Part shown: positions 1 to 9,258 of the stretch, piece after piece
How the letters are laid out: every line of letters starts with the position of its first letter
How positions within the stretch are numbered: position 1 is the first letter of the stretch
Source of the DNA: CAVQFB01 sp963711675
GTDB lineage: Bacteria > Acidobacteriota > Terriglobia > Terriglobales > Acidobacteriaceae
Reading direction: 5' to 3'
NCBI GenBank assembly: GCA_963711675.1
Contig: CAVQFB010000011.1
Coordinates: 248,001 to 312,000 of the forward strand
DNA length: 64,000 bases
The notes under the pieces: model-generated
Databases searched by the model: none
Told to the model about the DNA's origin: nothing
The model's input: the letters and a program-made list of their open reading frames with translations, nothing else
Program-made: the position numbers and the translations under genes

Positions 1-687
1 CGGCTGGAGCTTGAGCATGACGCGAGCCTCGACGATGGCTTTCTCGCTCTCCTGGATACGGAAATAGGCGTAGGAAAGCTGGCCGTGCGCGGGCGCAAAG
101 GCGGGCGCGAGCTGAGTGCAGCGGGTAAACGCCCAGACGGCGCCGGGGAAGTCTTCTGTCTCCCTCATGAGACCACCAAGGGCGAAATAGAGGTCGGGAT
201 TGTTGGGATCTCTGTGGAGCGCGTCGCGAAGGGGACGCATAGCGTCAGCATAGTTGCGTTCGTGGGCGGCGAGAGCGGCGGTCTTTATGCTCTGGAGAGT
301 CTCAGAGTCCGAAGCCGGATCGGTGGCGGGATGTCGCTCGGCCTTCTTCAATTCGTCAAGCAGGGGCGAGTCTGCGCCGGCGGCGGTGAAATCGCGAACG
401 AAATTGTCGTCGGGGTCGAAGCTCAGGCCACGGGATCGCAGTTCGCGGACGATGTCTTCGGATTCGCTCTGGCTGGCCAGCCACGCAAAAAGTTGGAGCC
501 GCGTAACAGGCCCGGCGGAGAGAGCGTCAGGGGTGGAGGAATCGGGTGCGGATGTCCCGAGCGCCGCTTTTTGCTTTTGCTGGCGTGCGCCGCGGGCAAT
601 GTCGCCGAGAGATTGAGACTCCTGACATGGCGCCTGAAGCGCGGCTGCGAATACGAGAGCCAGACAAAGGAACCAGTATCGACGCAT
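1..687 (-). CDS. Secreted TPR-repeat protein, 3' part cut by window edge
   Basis: An open frame reads from an ATG at 687 leftwards to the window edge with no stop, about 229 codons. It begins with a Sec signal peptide (basic MRRYW start, then a hydrophobic stretch ending near an APCQ site). A low-complexity linker follows, and then helical sequence from about residue 135 with the TPR-like spacing NPDLYFALGGLM and APAHGQLSYAYF. It is probably an exported scaffold protein. Function is not recognised. The C-terminus lies outside the window, so the number of repeats and any further domain are unknown. The plus-strand frame over this region looks like a shadow because it lacks any domain signal. 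Confidence 0.75.
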   Translation of the reverse strand, partial: MRRYWFLCLALVFAAALQAPCQESQSLGDIARGARQQKQKAALGTSAPDSSTPDALSAGPVTRLQLFAWLASQSESEDIVRELRSRGLSFDPDDNFVRDFTAAGADSPLLDELKKAERHPATDPASDSETLQSIKTAALAAHERNYADAMRPLRDALHRDPNNPDLYFALGGLMRETEDFPGAVWAFTRCTQLAPAFAPAHGQLSYAYFRIQESEKAIVEARVMLKLQP

Positions 688-779
688 GATTCACCGGGGC
701 TGGAGTTTAGCCTTGGCGGGAGGATAGGCCGGAAGCTGAGCGGAGACAAATTACTCAGGTCACTGAAACAGACGCCCCG

Positions 780-1409
780 CTAAAGCACTCTGGCTATCGC
801 TTGCAGAGTTAAAGGCGCAATCTTTTCGTAGCCGAGCCGGTTCAGGTGTACATGTCCGTCAATGCAGTATTGAGGGTCGAGAAAACCGTGGTTGAGCAAT
901 GCGGGATAGTAATCCGCCAGCCCCAAGCCATTCGCCGCAGCCTCGGAGCGTATCCAGGAATTGAGGAGTTCGATGCGCGCGTTGACCGCAATCGCGGTGG
1001 AGGGATCGGGATAGGTCGACGTGGTCGGCGGAACAGTTGCCAGAATGACGCGTTTTCCAGCTGCTCGCGCCATCGTGACCATGGAAACTATGTTCTGCTC
1101 GGTGACTTCCAGTGGGAGCGTGCCGTGCTCGACATCGTCGAACGTATCATTCGTTCCGATGAGGATATGAACTACTGCCGCCCTCTTGGAGAGAACGTCC
1201 GCTTCAAACCGTGCAAGTAAGGCTGTACTAGTGTTGCCGTTTATTCCCTCATCAATATAGTACCGGTAGCTCGCAGGCATGGTTTCTTGCCAGTAGTTCT
1301 GCATATAAAAGGTGAGGCTGTCTCCGGCGAATACGACGGTGGCCGGAGGGCTGTCTCCACAGCTAAGAGTTGACAGCAAGAGGCCAGTTATCCAAAGGAA
1401 ATGGCGCAT
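780..1409 (-). CDS. SGNH/GDSL-type esterase lipoprotein
   Basis: This 209-residue protein is predicted to be a surface or periplasmic lipoprotein. A short hydrophobic leader ends in the lipobox STLSC (Cys17). The SGNH hydrolase blocks are visible: AGDSLTF with the nucleophile Ser31, the oxyanion Asn in GTND at 85-88, and the DGHVH block near the C-terminus that carries the catalytic Asp/His. The family hydrolyses esters or removes acetyl groups from glycans and lipids; the substrate cannot be told. The open frame extends upstream to 1907, but that part belongs to the frameshifted membrane protein, so the start is placed at the ATG in front of the leader. Confidence 0.82.
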   Translation of the reverse strand: MRHFLWITGLLLSTLSCGDSPPATVVFAGDSLTFYMQNYWQETMPASYRYYIDEGINGNTSTALLARFEADVLSKRAAVVHILIGTNDTFDDVEHGTLPLEVTEQNIVSMVTMARAAGKRVILATVPPTTSTYPDPSTAIAVNARIELLNSWIRSEAAANGLGLADYYPALLNHGFLDPQYCIDGHVHLNRLGYEKIAPLTLQAIARVL

Positions 1410-1531
1410 AGTAGGGCAAAAATGCCGTGTCGAAATCTTACACCGATGATCCCGACTACCAGGAGTAATAACGTCTATGAGGATTGGGGACTGCATGAGG
1501 CATCCGCAACATGATTGAAGCGAAGAAAGCC

Positions 1532-1907
1532 TCAAGTAGTCCGCGATGGTGTCTTGAAGTAGGCAATGACGAACAAGATGCCAAGAAGACCGTCGGTAGC
1601 GGCGAAGGTGAGGTCGGAAGGGTGCATACGGTGCTGCAATACGAGAGTGCCGACGGCGACGACGTAGCTGAATTTTTCGAAGATCGAGGGGAGCATGAGC
1701 GGACGATGACGGATGGGATCGAGGGCGATGAAGAAGAAAGCGATCTGCCAGGCGAGGCCTAGGGTGGCAAATCCGTAGTAGAAGCCGGGATGGGTGATGG
1801 GCGGGAGGATCGTTGCGACCAATGACGTCAAACAAGAAAAAGAGCGGAGTGATGACGAGCACGCCCCAGATGGCGGCAATCCAGAAGACGATTTTGGCGA
1901 ATTTCAT
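1532..1907 (-). pseudogene. Small integral membrane protein, frameshifted
   Basis: The N-terminus (MKFAKIVFWIAAIWG, then a second hydrophobic stretch ending FLFDVIGRNDPP) lies in one frame. The rest (THPGFYYGFATLGLAWQ, IEKFSY-like and VIAYFKT segments) lies in the next frame. Removing one C from the run at about 1799-1805 restores a single frame of about 124 residues with roughly four membrane segments. The family is not named here. The frame junction sits in a short C run and matches the other one-base insertions in this window, so the gene may be intact in the organism. It lies 122 bp upstream of the SGNH gene on the same strand. Confidence 0.6.
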
Positions 1908-2036
1908 GGGTGGGATCTCACTCCAATCCTAACGGACTAGGGGCGGCATCCGAGATTTTTCGCGGGCGAGGGCGCCCGCGCCACACTTGGCTTAATCAGA
2001 GGCTTACGATGTCAGGTGCCAACCCGTTGCACGAGC

Positions 2037-3194
2037 TTAGGCGAAGCGCAGGCCGTCGAGTTTGGCGGCGGCGTCCGGATCGACACCACGGCTGGCGACG
2101 AGCACATGGAAGCTCTCGCCCATGCCTGCGGGCGTGACGAGATGTTTGAGTTGCAGGGAGACTTTGGCTTTCTCCTGCGGCAGGCGGCAGTCTTCGAAGG
2201 CGTCGGAGAACTGGTTGTCTTCGCCGATCCCCATTAAGAATTGCGATTGCGTGAGCAGCTTGCGGACGGTCATACCTTGGGCGGCGCCTGCGGCGGCGAG
2301 CGCGGTGAAGTTTACGTGAGCGGTGATGTCCTGCTCACCGGGCGCCTGGTAAGGGTTTGCGGTCACGGTGTGCTGGCGGAAGGCGGAGAGCGTGCCGCGA
2401 TGGCGTCCGGCCAGTTGCTCGTCACGGGTGTAGCCGTAATCGATGGCAATGAGGAAGCCGCGCTGAATGAGCTGGGCAGCTGCGGTCATGTATGCCGCGG
2501 CCAGGAGCGGGACTTCGATGCGCTCGCCGGGCTCGGGGTGTACGCCGTATTGGTCGAGGAATGCGAGTTCCTGCGGAGAGGCGGGAACCCAGGTTTCGGT
2601 GAGGCGGCCGTCGCGGACGTCGATGCGGAGCGAGCCATGAGTGGAGATTATTTCTACGGGGAGAGCGTCGAAGAATTCGTTGGCGAAGATGAGGAGAGGG
2701 ATTTCAGGGGCTAAAGCGCGCTGAAGGGTTACGAGGGCTGGAGAGTCACTGGACGATGATGCCGATTGCGGTGCGAGGCTGGCTTTCCCGGAGGCGAAAT
2801 GATTGTTCAAGGTGGATTGCAGGCGATCGCGAAGGGCGGGCGAGCTTTCTGCGAGTGTGTAGTGCACCGCACGGAAGAAGCCGGGGAATTTCTTCTCGCA
2901 CCAGTCGAGCACATCGCGGGCAAAGAGGCCGCGACCGGGTCCGAGTTCGAGCAGCTCGATTTGCGCGGGTGAACCGAGAGCACGCCACATCTGGTCGAAC
3001 TGGCGGGCGAGCAGGCGGCCGAAGACGGCATGGACGTCGCTGGAAGTGTAGAAGTCGCCGGCCTTGCCGAACTGCTCGGCGTGGCGCGAGTAGTAGCCGA
3101 GGTCGGGATCGTAGAGGCAGAGCTGCATGTAACGCGAGAACGGGATGGGACCGTGGTCGCGAATTTCGTTCTCAATTTTCTGGCGCAGGCTCAC
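2037..3194 (-). CDS. SAM-dependent methyltransferase, MidA/NDUFAF7 family
   Basis: About 385 residues. The N-terminus has the family signature IPFSRYMQLCLYDPDLGYYS, followed by the SAM-binding motif ELLELGPGRGLFARDVL and the later NEFFDALPVEI block typical of PF02636. The mitochondrial relative NDUFAF7 methylates an arginine of complex I; the bacterial substrate is not established. The start is taken as the GTG at 3194, which overlaps the stop of the upstream small gene (GTGA). The frame is open further upstream, but the added residues are low-complexity and overlap that gene. The overlap suggests translational coupling of the two genes. Confidence 0.85.
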   Translation of the reverse strand: MSLRQKIENEIRDHGPIPFSRYMQLCLYDPDLGYYSRHAEQFGKAGDFYTSSDVHAVFGRLLARQFDQMWRALGSPAQIELLELGPGRGLFARDVLDWCEKKFPGFFRAVHYTLAESSPALRDRLQSTLNNHFASGKASLAPQSASSSSDSPALVTLQRALAPEIPLLIFANEFFDALPVEIISTHGSLRIDVRDGRLTETWVPASPQELAFLDQYGVHPEPGERIEVPLLAAAYMTAAAQLIQRGFLIAIDYGYTRDEQLAGRHRGTLSAFRQHTVTANPYQAPGEQDITAHVNFTALAAAGAAQGMTVRKLLTQSQFLMGIGEDNQFSDAFEDCRLPQEKAKVSLQLKHLVTPAGMGESFHVLVASRGVDPDAAAKLDGLRFA

Positions 3195-3487
3195 AGACCT
3201 TCCCGCTGGCGCTCGGCGCGGTTCTGCGGCGTGCGCGTGAACATTTCGATTAGATAGTCGTGGAGGCAGTCGTAGAGCTGGCGCTGGAAGGTCCACTCGA
3301 ACTGCGGGTGGTCGAGATCGCGCGGGTGCATTTCGAAGTAGTAGGTGTGCACGGGGACGGGCGGATTCTTGAATTGAATCACGACCTGGACGCCTTCGCC
3401 GTTGGGCTGCGCGGAGAAGTCGAGCAGAGGGTGCTCGTAGAGGCGGAGCTGGTTCTCGACTCGCTGGAGACGGGTTTCCGGCACCAA
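3191..3487 (-). CDS. Conserved hypothetical protein coupled to the MidA-type methyltransferase
   Basis: A 98-residue soluble protein rich in aromatic and charged residues (HTYYFEMHPRDLDHPQFEW, RQLYDCLHDYLIEMF). It has no signal peptide or membrane segment. Its stop overlaps the GTG start of the MidA-type gene by four bases, so the two probably form one transcription and translation unit. I do not recognise the family. The overlap and the protein-like composition are the reasons to treat it as real. Confidence 0.6.
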   Translation of the reverse strand: MVPETRLQRVENQLRLYEHPLLDFSAQPNGEGVQVVIQFKNPPVPVHTYYFEMHPRDLDHPQFEWTFQRQLYDCLHDYLIEMFTRTPQNRAERQREGL

Positions 3488-3521
3488 GGGATTGTAACGT
3501 GGACCGAGTAGCGAGTACCGA

Positions 3522-3612
3522 GTTCTCGGTTCTCAGTTCTCAGTTCTCGGTTCTCAGCTTTTAGCTCTTAGCTTTTGGCTTTTAGCTCTTAGCTTTTAGC
3601 CTTTGGCTCTTT
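3522..3612. repeat. Thirteen tandem 7-bp repeats
   Basis: Five units of GTTCTCR (3522-3556) run directly into eight units of GCYYTTR (3557-3612), all in exact 7-bp register. The array fills the space upstream of the small gene at 3191-3487, where its promoter would be expected. The rest of the stretch 3488-3791 holds a partial copy of the 'gctcgggatgaca' repeat near 3655-3692 and no gene. Confidence 0.85.
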
Positions 3613-3791
3613 TGAGACGGCGGGCAGTAAAAGCAGATCCCTCGACTACGCGTGGAGTTCGCACGCGAACCTCACACTTTGCTCGGGATGACAAATTTTG
3701 GGGGGAGGGACGGCCGGTGTGGTAAACCGCATTCACTTGAAACATGACACTTGAAACTTTCTCGCCGACGCCAATTAGAGAGAGGGCAGCG

Positions 3792-5030
3792 CTACTCGTA
3801 GCGCAGGGCTTCGATGGGGTCTAGGCGGGCGGCCTTGATGGCGGGCAACATGCCACTGACAATGCCGACGAAGCTGAGGATGGCGGTCGACCACATCAGG
3901 GTTGTGGTGTCGATGATGAGGTGGATGTCGCCTTCGCTGGCGTCTTCCATGAAGGCGCTCCACAAGGTGAGCGAGCCGACGGACCATGAGATCAGGTAGG
4001 CGAGAATGACTCCGGCAACGCCGCCGATGAATGTGATCACAAGAGCTTCCGCCAGAAACTGAAAGAGGATGTGCCAACGGCGCGCGCCCAGGGCTTTCTC
4101 GACGCCGATCTCGCGAGTGCGCTGCGTGACCGAGACCAGCATGATGTTCATCAGGCCGACGCCACCGATACCTAGTGTGAGCATTCCGATGAAGCCGAGC
4201 AGCACCTTGATGCCGATCGTGATCACGGTGAGGTCGGCAAGGTCTTTGACGGCGTCGAAGACGAAAATGGCGCGCTCATCTTTGGGATCGAAGCTGTGGT
4301 GGAACGCCATGGAGTCGCGCACGGCCTTGACGACTTTGGCATGCTCGCCTTCGTAGTCGAGGGCGATGCTGTCGAGATAGTACGTGTTCTTCAGATCGCC
4401 CATGGCGCTGTACGGGATATAGACCGACCCGTTCATGTTGTCGTCGCCATCCTGGAGCATGCGCTTCATGACGCCCACGACTTTGTAGGAGATGCCCTCG
4501 ATGCGGACGGTTTCGCCGACGGCGTTCAAGCCGGAGAACAATTTCTTTTTCACATCGCTGCCGAGAACCGCGACGCGGCTGTGAGTGAAGTCCTCCTGCT
4601 CGCCGAAGAAGGCGCCTTCGGCGATTTCGAGGTCACGAATCCGCTGATAGCTGGAGTAGATTCCCCGTACGCCGTAGGTGCCGCTGCGCGTGCCGTAGGC
4701 GACCAGAGTTTGCTTGTTGGCCTCGGGCGAGATGCGCTTGATCATCGGGACTTCGGCGACAAGATATTCGAGGTCATCTCTGGTAAGGCGAATCTGCGTT
4801 CCGGCTTTGCTGCCGCCAGCCTGCAATGAAGTGCGGCCCGGAAACATGGCGATCAGGTTGCCCCCGAACGTGCGGAAGGCCACCATCAGGCCGTTCTGGA
4901 AACCTGTGCCGTAGGCGAGCAGCAGAACGACGGTGGCGATTCCCCAGGCCATGCCGAGCATGGTCAGCAGCGAGCGGCGGCGGTTGTAGCGCAGCGCGTT
5001 GTAGGCCTGGCGATAGAGATCGCGAAACAT
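3792..5030 (-). CDS. ABC transporter permease, MacB/FtsX type
   Basis: This 412-residue inner-membrane protein has the MacB layout: one N-terminal membrane segment (RRSLLTMLGMAWGIATVV), a periplasmic MacB_PCD-like domain, then three C-terminal membrane segments of the FtsX family (IGIGGVGLMNIMLVSV, TQRTREIGVEKALGARR, PAIKAARLDPIEALRYE). Such permeases usually couple mechanical work in the periplasm to a separate LolD/MacB-type ATPase, for export or lipoprotein release. No ATPase or membrane fusion protein is adjacent. It starts at the ATG at 5030, two bases from the end of a second permease of the same type, so the pair looks co-transcribed. Confidence 0.86.
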   Translation of the reverse strand: MFRDLYRQAYNALRYNRRRSLLTMLGMAWGIATVVLLLAYGTGFQNGLMVAFRTFGGNLIAMFPGRTSLQAGGSKAGTQIRLTRDDLEYLVAEVPMIKRISPEANKQTLVAYGTRSGTYGVRGIYSSYQRIRDLEIAEGAFFGEQEDFTHSRVAVLGSDVKKKLFSGLNAVGETVRIEGISYKVVGVMKRMLQDGDDNMNGSVYIPYSAMGDLKNTYYLDSIALDYEGEHAKVVKAVRDSMAFHHSFDPKDERAIFVFDAVKDLADLTVITIGIKVLLGFIGMLTLGIGGVGLMNIMLVSVTQRTREIGVEKALGARRWHILFQFLAEALVITFIGGVAGVILAYLISWSVGSLTLWSAFMEDASEGDIHLIIDTTTLMWSTAILSFVGIVSGMLPAIKAARLDPIEALRYE

Positions 5031-5032
5031 AA

Positions 5033-6282
5033 TTACTCCTGGCGCAGTGCTTCGACGGGAGGAAGCAGTGCGGCCTTGCGTGCAGGATAAAGACCGGCGA
5101 CGATACCCGCGATCGCCAGAGACAGAATTGCAGTTACGGCGGAGGTCGGCACGATGCGCGGGGTGTCGAATCCTTCGGGCGAGGGCAATTGCGCGAGCGC
5201 GGTTACGAATGCGATGGAAATTGCGAGGCCGATACCCCCGCTGAACGCGGTGAGGAATGCGCCCTCGATGAAAAATTGCGTCAGGATGTTGCGGTGAGTT
5301 GCGCCGAGAGCTTTGCGCAAGCCGATCTCTTTGGTGCGTTCGGTGACGGAGACCAGCATGATGTTGATGATGCCGATCGCGCCGAGCGCCAAGCGTGACC
5401 AGTCCGACGACGCCGAGGAACCAGTCCATGGCGTCAAAGATTTTGGCGACGCGCTGGGAGTTCTCGATGGTATCCCATTCTTCGAAAGCATCTTCCGTTT
5501 TGGCATCGAAGCCGTGGCGGCGAGCCAGAATTTCGCGCACCTCCAGTTTGGCGGCGAGGTGCTGATCCTTGGTGATGCGGGCGGTAGTTGATGAAGGAGA
5601 CCGCGTTTTCGGAATTTTCGGCTTTCAGGGGAAACAGCATGCGCATGGTCTCGACGGGAACGAAGATGCGCCCATTGGTGCCGTTATTCCCTTCCTTGCC
5701 GATCTTCTGAACGACGCCGATCACGTCAAAACGAATGCCGTTGAGGAGGATGGTGCTGCCTACGGCGGGGCGGCCGGGAAACATATTCTTGAGTAGTTCC
5801 CAGCCCACAATGGCGACGCGGCGATGCTCGTTGTTGTCCTCGTCATTGAACCAGCGGCCGGGTTCGACGGGCACATTGCGGATGGTGTTGTAGGTCGGAG
5901 CAACGCCGAAGACCTGGCCGTTGGTCGAGCCATAGTCGCTGACGGCGCGGATGTCTTCACGATTGAGCACGGGTGATATGGCACGCAGGAACTTCGCCTT
6001 GTCGCGGATTTCGAGATAGTCGTCGTAGGTGAAGTTGTAACGGCGGCCAGACTGCATACTGCCTTCGACGGCGGGGATGCGGCCGGGAAAAACGAACATG
6101 ATGTCCTGGCCGAGGTTCGCCAGATTCTTCTCCTGGCCGCTGCGGAAACCTTCGCCCAATCCGACAAGAAGAAGGAGAGACCCCACGCCCCAGGCGATCC
6201 CGAACATGGTGAGAAACGAGCGCAGCTTGTGGCCCCACAGAGTGGCCATGGACTGGCGGACGATATCGATAAGAGTGCGCAT
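5033..6282 (-). pseudogene. Second MacB/FtsX-type ABC permease, two frameshifts
   Basis: The reading is split over three frames. N-terminus to about 5582: MRTLIDIVRQSMATLWGHK, the first membrane helix and the periplasmic domain. Middle: ILARRHGFDAKTEDAFEEWD to DWFLGVVGLVTL. C-terminus: ALGAIGIINIMLVSVTE to PPVEALRQE. Removing one base in the C run at 5579-5581 and one at 5391-5392 yields 415 residues, the same size and order as the neighbouring permease. Because all parts of the FtsX core are intact, a sequencing error is at least as likely as decay. Its tandem partner follows after two bases. Confidence 0.75.
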
Positions 6283-6735
6283 GGGATGTGCCCCCACCCG
6301 CCGGGTGGCAAATGGGGGCCCGGATTAAGTCACGGCAGGGGGTCTCAAGTCCCACCGGTACTCTCTAGCCTGTAATACGGAAAATCTCGAGGGGGAGTTC
6401 CCGCATTGTTTATATGGTTAGACTCGGAAGGCGGCGGGAAGGTTAGCCGCGATCCGGCGGGGGCTAAAACCCCTTTTGCTGATGCCTTTGTGGCACGCCT
6501 GAAGGCGTACCCTCCCAAACGCGCCTCCCTAGGCATGCGGCAAGCGTGGTTGCCGGGGGCTTGAAATGAAGGGCCTGAAATAACAAGACACTTCGTCGCG
6601 TCCTCACGCATATTCGTCCCGGATAATGCTTACGGGGAGAGGCCAGGCACGTCTATATACACCGCGTGGGGCGGTGTAATGTCCCCGTTTCCCGGGTTCT
6701 GAGTCACCCTGAGATCAAGATAAGGAGCAAACGCC
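6283..6735. repeat. Intergenic stretch with a two-hairpin repeat
   Basis: There is no gene here. At 6459-6473 lies a hairpin of the GGGGC-TAAA-CCCC type, and at 6492-6511 the hairpin GGCACGCC-TGAA-GGCGTACC followed by CCTCCC, the composite element seen repeatedly in this window. The right end leads into the DUF2911 gene and carries its ribosome-binding site AAGGAG at 6722-6727. Confidence 0.7.
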
Positions 6736-7798
6736 GTGTTCAAACACCGTCTGTCCGTCGCTTCGTTGTTGCTGATGATTTTGATGTCCGCTACAGGTTT
6801 TGCCCAGTCCTTTGTGCTGGACTTGCCCCGGCAGAGCCAGCGCGCAGTCGTGACCCAGCGGGTGGGTATCACCGACATCACGGTTTCTTACCACCGGCCG
6901 CTGGTGAACAATCGCAAGGTTTGGGATGGCCTGGTGCCTTATGGGCAGGTGTGGCGCGCGGGCGCAAATGAAAATACGACGATCAAGTTCAGCACCCCGG
7001 TAAGCATCGAAGGGCAGGCGCTGGACCAGGGGACGTATGGGCTGCACATGATTCCGACGGCGGATCAGTGGACCATTATCTTTTCGAAGAATTCAACGTC
7101 GTGGGGAAGCTTCACCTACGATCAGAAAGAAGACGCATTGCGGGTGACGGTGAAGCCGCAATCGAGCGACATGCACGAGGCGCTGGCTTATGACTTTGAC
7201 GATGTGAAGCCGACGTCGGCAGTGGTAACGCTGCGCTGGGAGAAGGTTGCGGTGCCGTTCAAAGTGGAAGCGAAGACCGATGAACTGGTGGAGGCAAGCC
7301 TGCAGAAGCAACTGCGCGGGCTGGCGCAGTACACGTGGATGAGCTGGGATGACGCGGCGAATTATCTGCTGGCCGCGAAGGTCGATTTGCCGCAGGCGTT
7401 GAAGTATTCGGACCTGTCGATTCAAAACGAGGACCGTTTCGACAACGAGATCACGAAGTCGAAGGTGCTGGCGGCGATGAATCGCAAGGATGATTCCGTG
7501 GCGGCAGAGAAGCAAGGCACTAGCTCTGGCCAGCCCGCTGCAAGTTCATCTTTTTGCCCGCGGCCTGCAAGGGGAAAAGCGCAGCGACGAAGCGTTTGCG
7601 ATCTTCCGCGAGAACGCGAAGAAGCATCCGGACCAGTGGTTCGTACATTCAGGGATGGCGCGAATTTATTCTTCGCAGGGAAAGTTCGACGACGCCGCGA
7701 AGGAGATGAAAGTGGCGCTGGCGGGCGCTCCGGACAATCAGAAGGTCTACGTGGACGGCCTGGTGAAGAAGCTGGAGTCGAAGCAGGACATTAACTAA
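6736..7798 (+). pseudogene. DUF2911 domain protein with C-terminal TPR, frameshifted
   Basis: It starts with GTG at 6736 behind AAGGAG with 8-bp spacing. A signal peptide is followed by a DUF2911 domain (ITDITVSYHRPLVNNRKVW, LVPYGQVWRAGANENT, GTYGLHMIPT) and a TPR-like tail. The frame breaks near 7514-7517. The tail continues one base over (LQVHLFARGLQGEKRSDEAF to GLVKKLESKQDIN). Deleting one A or G at that spot gives a 353-residue protein, the usual size for this two-domain family. The role of DUF2911 is unknown; it is common in Acidobacteriota and Bacteroidota. The single-base extra matches the other breaks in the window. Confidence 0.78.
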
Positions 7799-8148
7799 GC
7801 AAGTTTCAAGGTTTCAGGGTTTCAAAGTTTCGGTGCGGGCAGACGCAAAAGCTGCCCGCTCTGAAAGTCGAACTCGCTCCCTCTGAAGGCTTGATTTACT
7901 CCTGAAGAAATTGTGTGGCCGATCGTGCGGAAACGGGAGGAAATGCAGATTCCTCGCACGTTTTCGCCGCGCTAGCGCGGTTACGAACGGCTCGGAATGA
8001 CAAATCATGGGAGACTTTGCGGCACGCCTGAAGGCGTGCCCTGATACGAAACCGGGTTTCTCCAACCGGGAAAGCGGCAGATCGGCACGCCGAAGGCGTG
8101 CACTCCCGGCCGTCGAATCATGGACGCTGGTGCGGAAGGCGGAAATTT
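7799..8148. repeat. Repeat island: family B and family A hairpins
   Basis: This gene-free stretch holds a copy of repeat family B at 7944-8002 (tgcagattcctcgc start, hairpin CCGCGC-TA-GCGCGG, end cggaatgaca). A perfect family A hairpin at 8021-8040 has an 8-bp stem, a TGAA loop and the tail CCTGATACGAA. A degenerate A copy lies at 8084-8102. It sits between two genes that converge on it. Confidence 0.8.
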
Positions 8149-9069
8149 CTACTTTTTGACCGACGCGGCTGTTTGCTCGGGACTGGTTACGGCGGAGATT
8201 GGCTTCGCCTGTTGGTCGGGATACTCGTAGACGCCGCGTCCGGCTTTCCGGCCCAGGCGTCCGGCCTTCACGTATTGAACCAGAAGCGGAGAGGGACGGA
8301 ATTTCTCACCCAGCGTGCGGTGCAGGTATTCGAGGATGTGCAGGCGCGTATCGAGGCCAACGAGATCGACCAGTTCAAACGGTCCCATGGGATGATTGAG
8401 GCCGAGCTTCAGAGCCTTATCGATGTCGGCGGCTGAGGCAATTCCCTCCTGCAGCATATAGAAAGCTTCGTTGCCAATCATGGCGTTGATCCGGCTGGTG
8501 ATGAAGCCGGGCGCTTCTTTGATCACGACAACTTCCTTGCCCATGCGGCTGCCGACGTCGACAGCGGTGGAGAGCGTGTCGTCGTCGGTTTCGAGCGCGC
8601 GCACCACCTCGAGCAATTTCATCTTGTGTACGGGATTGAAGAAGTGCATTCCGAGGCACTTTTTCGCGCGATAGGTGACGCTGGCAATTTCGGTGATGCT
8701 GAGTGACGAAGTGTTCGATGCCAGGATGGTTTGCGGGCGGCAGACCTTGTCGAGCAGGGTGAAGATCTCGATCTTCGATTCCATCTCTTCGGGGACGGCT
8801 TCGATAACGAGGTCGGCTTCGCGCGCAGCCTGCTCGACGGAACTCGCATATTCGAGGCGAGAGAAGGCGGCGTCGGCGGATTCGGCGGTGACCTTTCCCA
8901 GTTCGACGGCTTTATCGAGATTGCCGCGGATTTCAGTTTCGGCACGGCGAAGAGCGTTGGGCAGCAGGTCTTCCAAGATGGTGCGGTAGCCGCCGAGAGC
9001 GGCGGCGTGGGCGATGCCTCGGCCCATGATGCCGGCGCCGATGACCGCAATGGTCCGGATCTCGGCCAA
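8149..9069 (-). CDS. hbd: 3-hydroxyacyl-CoA (3-hydroxybutyryl-CoA) dehydrogenase
   Basis: This 306-residue cytosolic enzyme oxidises 3-hydroxyacyl-CoA to 3-oxoacyl-CoA with NAD, or the reverse. It starts with the Rossmann motif AVIGAGIMGRGIAHA and has the family blocks LGMHFFNPVHKMKLLEVV (catalytic His region) and EAPGFITSRINAM. The C-terminal domain contains NHPMGPFELVDLVGLD. Length fits stand-alone Hbd/PaaH enzymes rather than FadB fusions. The start is a TTG at 9069 directly after the stop of the upstream small gene (TAA-TTG), preceded by AAAAGGGAG. No in-frame ATG is available upstream because of that stop. It is probably coupled to the small gene. Confidence 0.92.
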   Translation of the reverse strand: MAEIRTIAVIGAGIMGRGIAHAAALGGYRTILEDLLPNALRRAETEIRGNLDKAVELGKVTAESADAAFSRLEYASSVEQAAREADLVIEAVPEEMESKIEIFTLLDKVCRPQTILASNTSSLSITEIASVTYRAKKCLGMHFFNPVHKMKLLEVVRALETDDDTLSTAVDVGSRMGKEVVVIKEAPGFITSRINAMIGNEAFYMLQEGIASAADIDKALKLGLNHPMGPFELVDLVGLDTRLHILEYLHRTLGEKFRPSPLLVQYVKAGRLGRKAGRGVYEYPDQQAKPISAVTSPEQTAASVKK

Positions 9070-9258
9070 TTACTTCGCTCCCTTTTCGAGATGCGCCATC
9101 ACCCCATCAAAACTGGGGTCGGACTTGTGCATGTATTCGGCGAGGCGCTTGCGCTCTTCCTCGGACATGTAGGGGATGGTGGCGCTGATACGGCGCAGGG
9201 TGGCGGCAATGTCGTCGACGTAATTCATCAAGCGAATGAGTTCTCCGGTTGCGGACAT
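9070..9258 (-). CDS. Small hypothetical protein coupled to 3-hydroxyacyl-CoA dehydrogenase
   Basis: A 62-residue acidic/basic helical protein (ELIRLMNYVDDIAATLRRI, EEERKRLAEYMHK) with no signal or membrane segment. Its stop abuts the TTG start of the dehydrogenase, and its own end supplies the dehydrogenase ribosome-binding site. I do not recognise the family. The coupling suggests a function tied to that enzyme, which is inference only. Confidence 0.55.
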   Translation of the reverse strand: MSATGELIRLMNYVDDIAATLRRISATIPYMSEEERKRLAEYMHKSDPSFDGVMAHLEKGAK

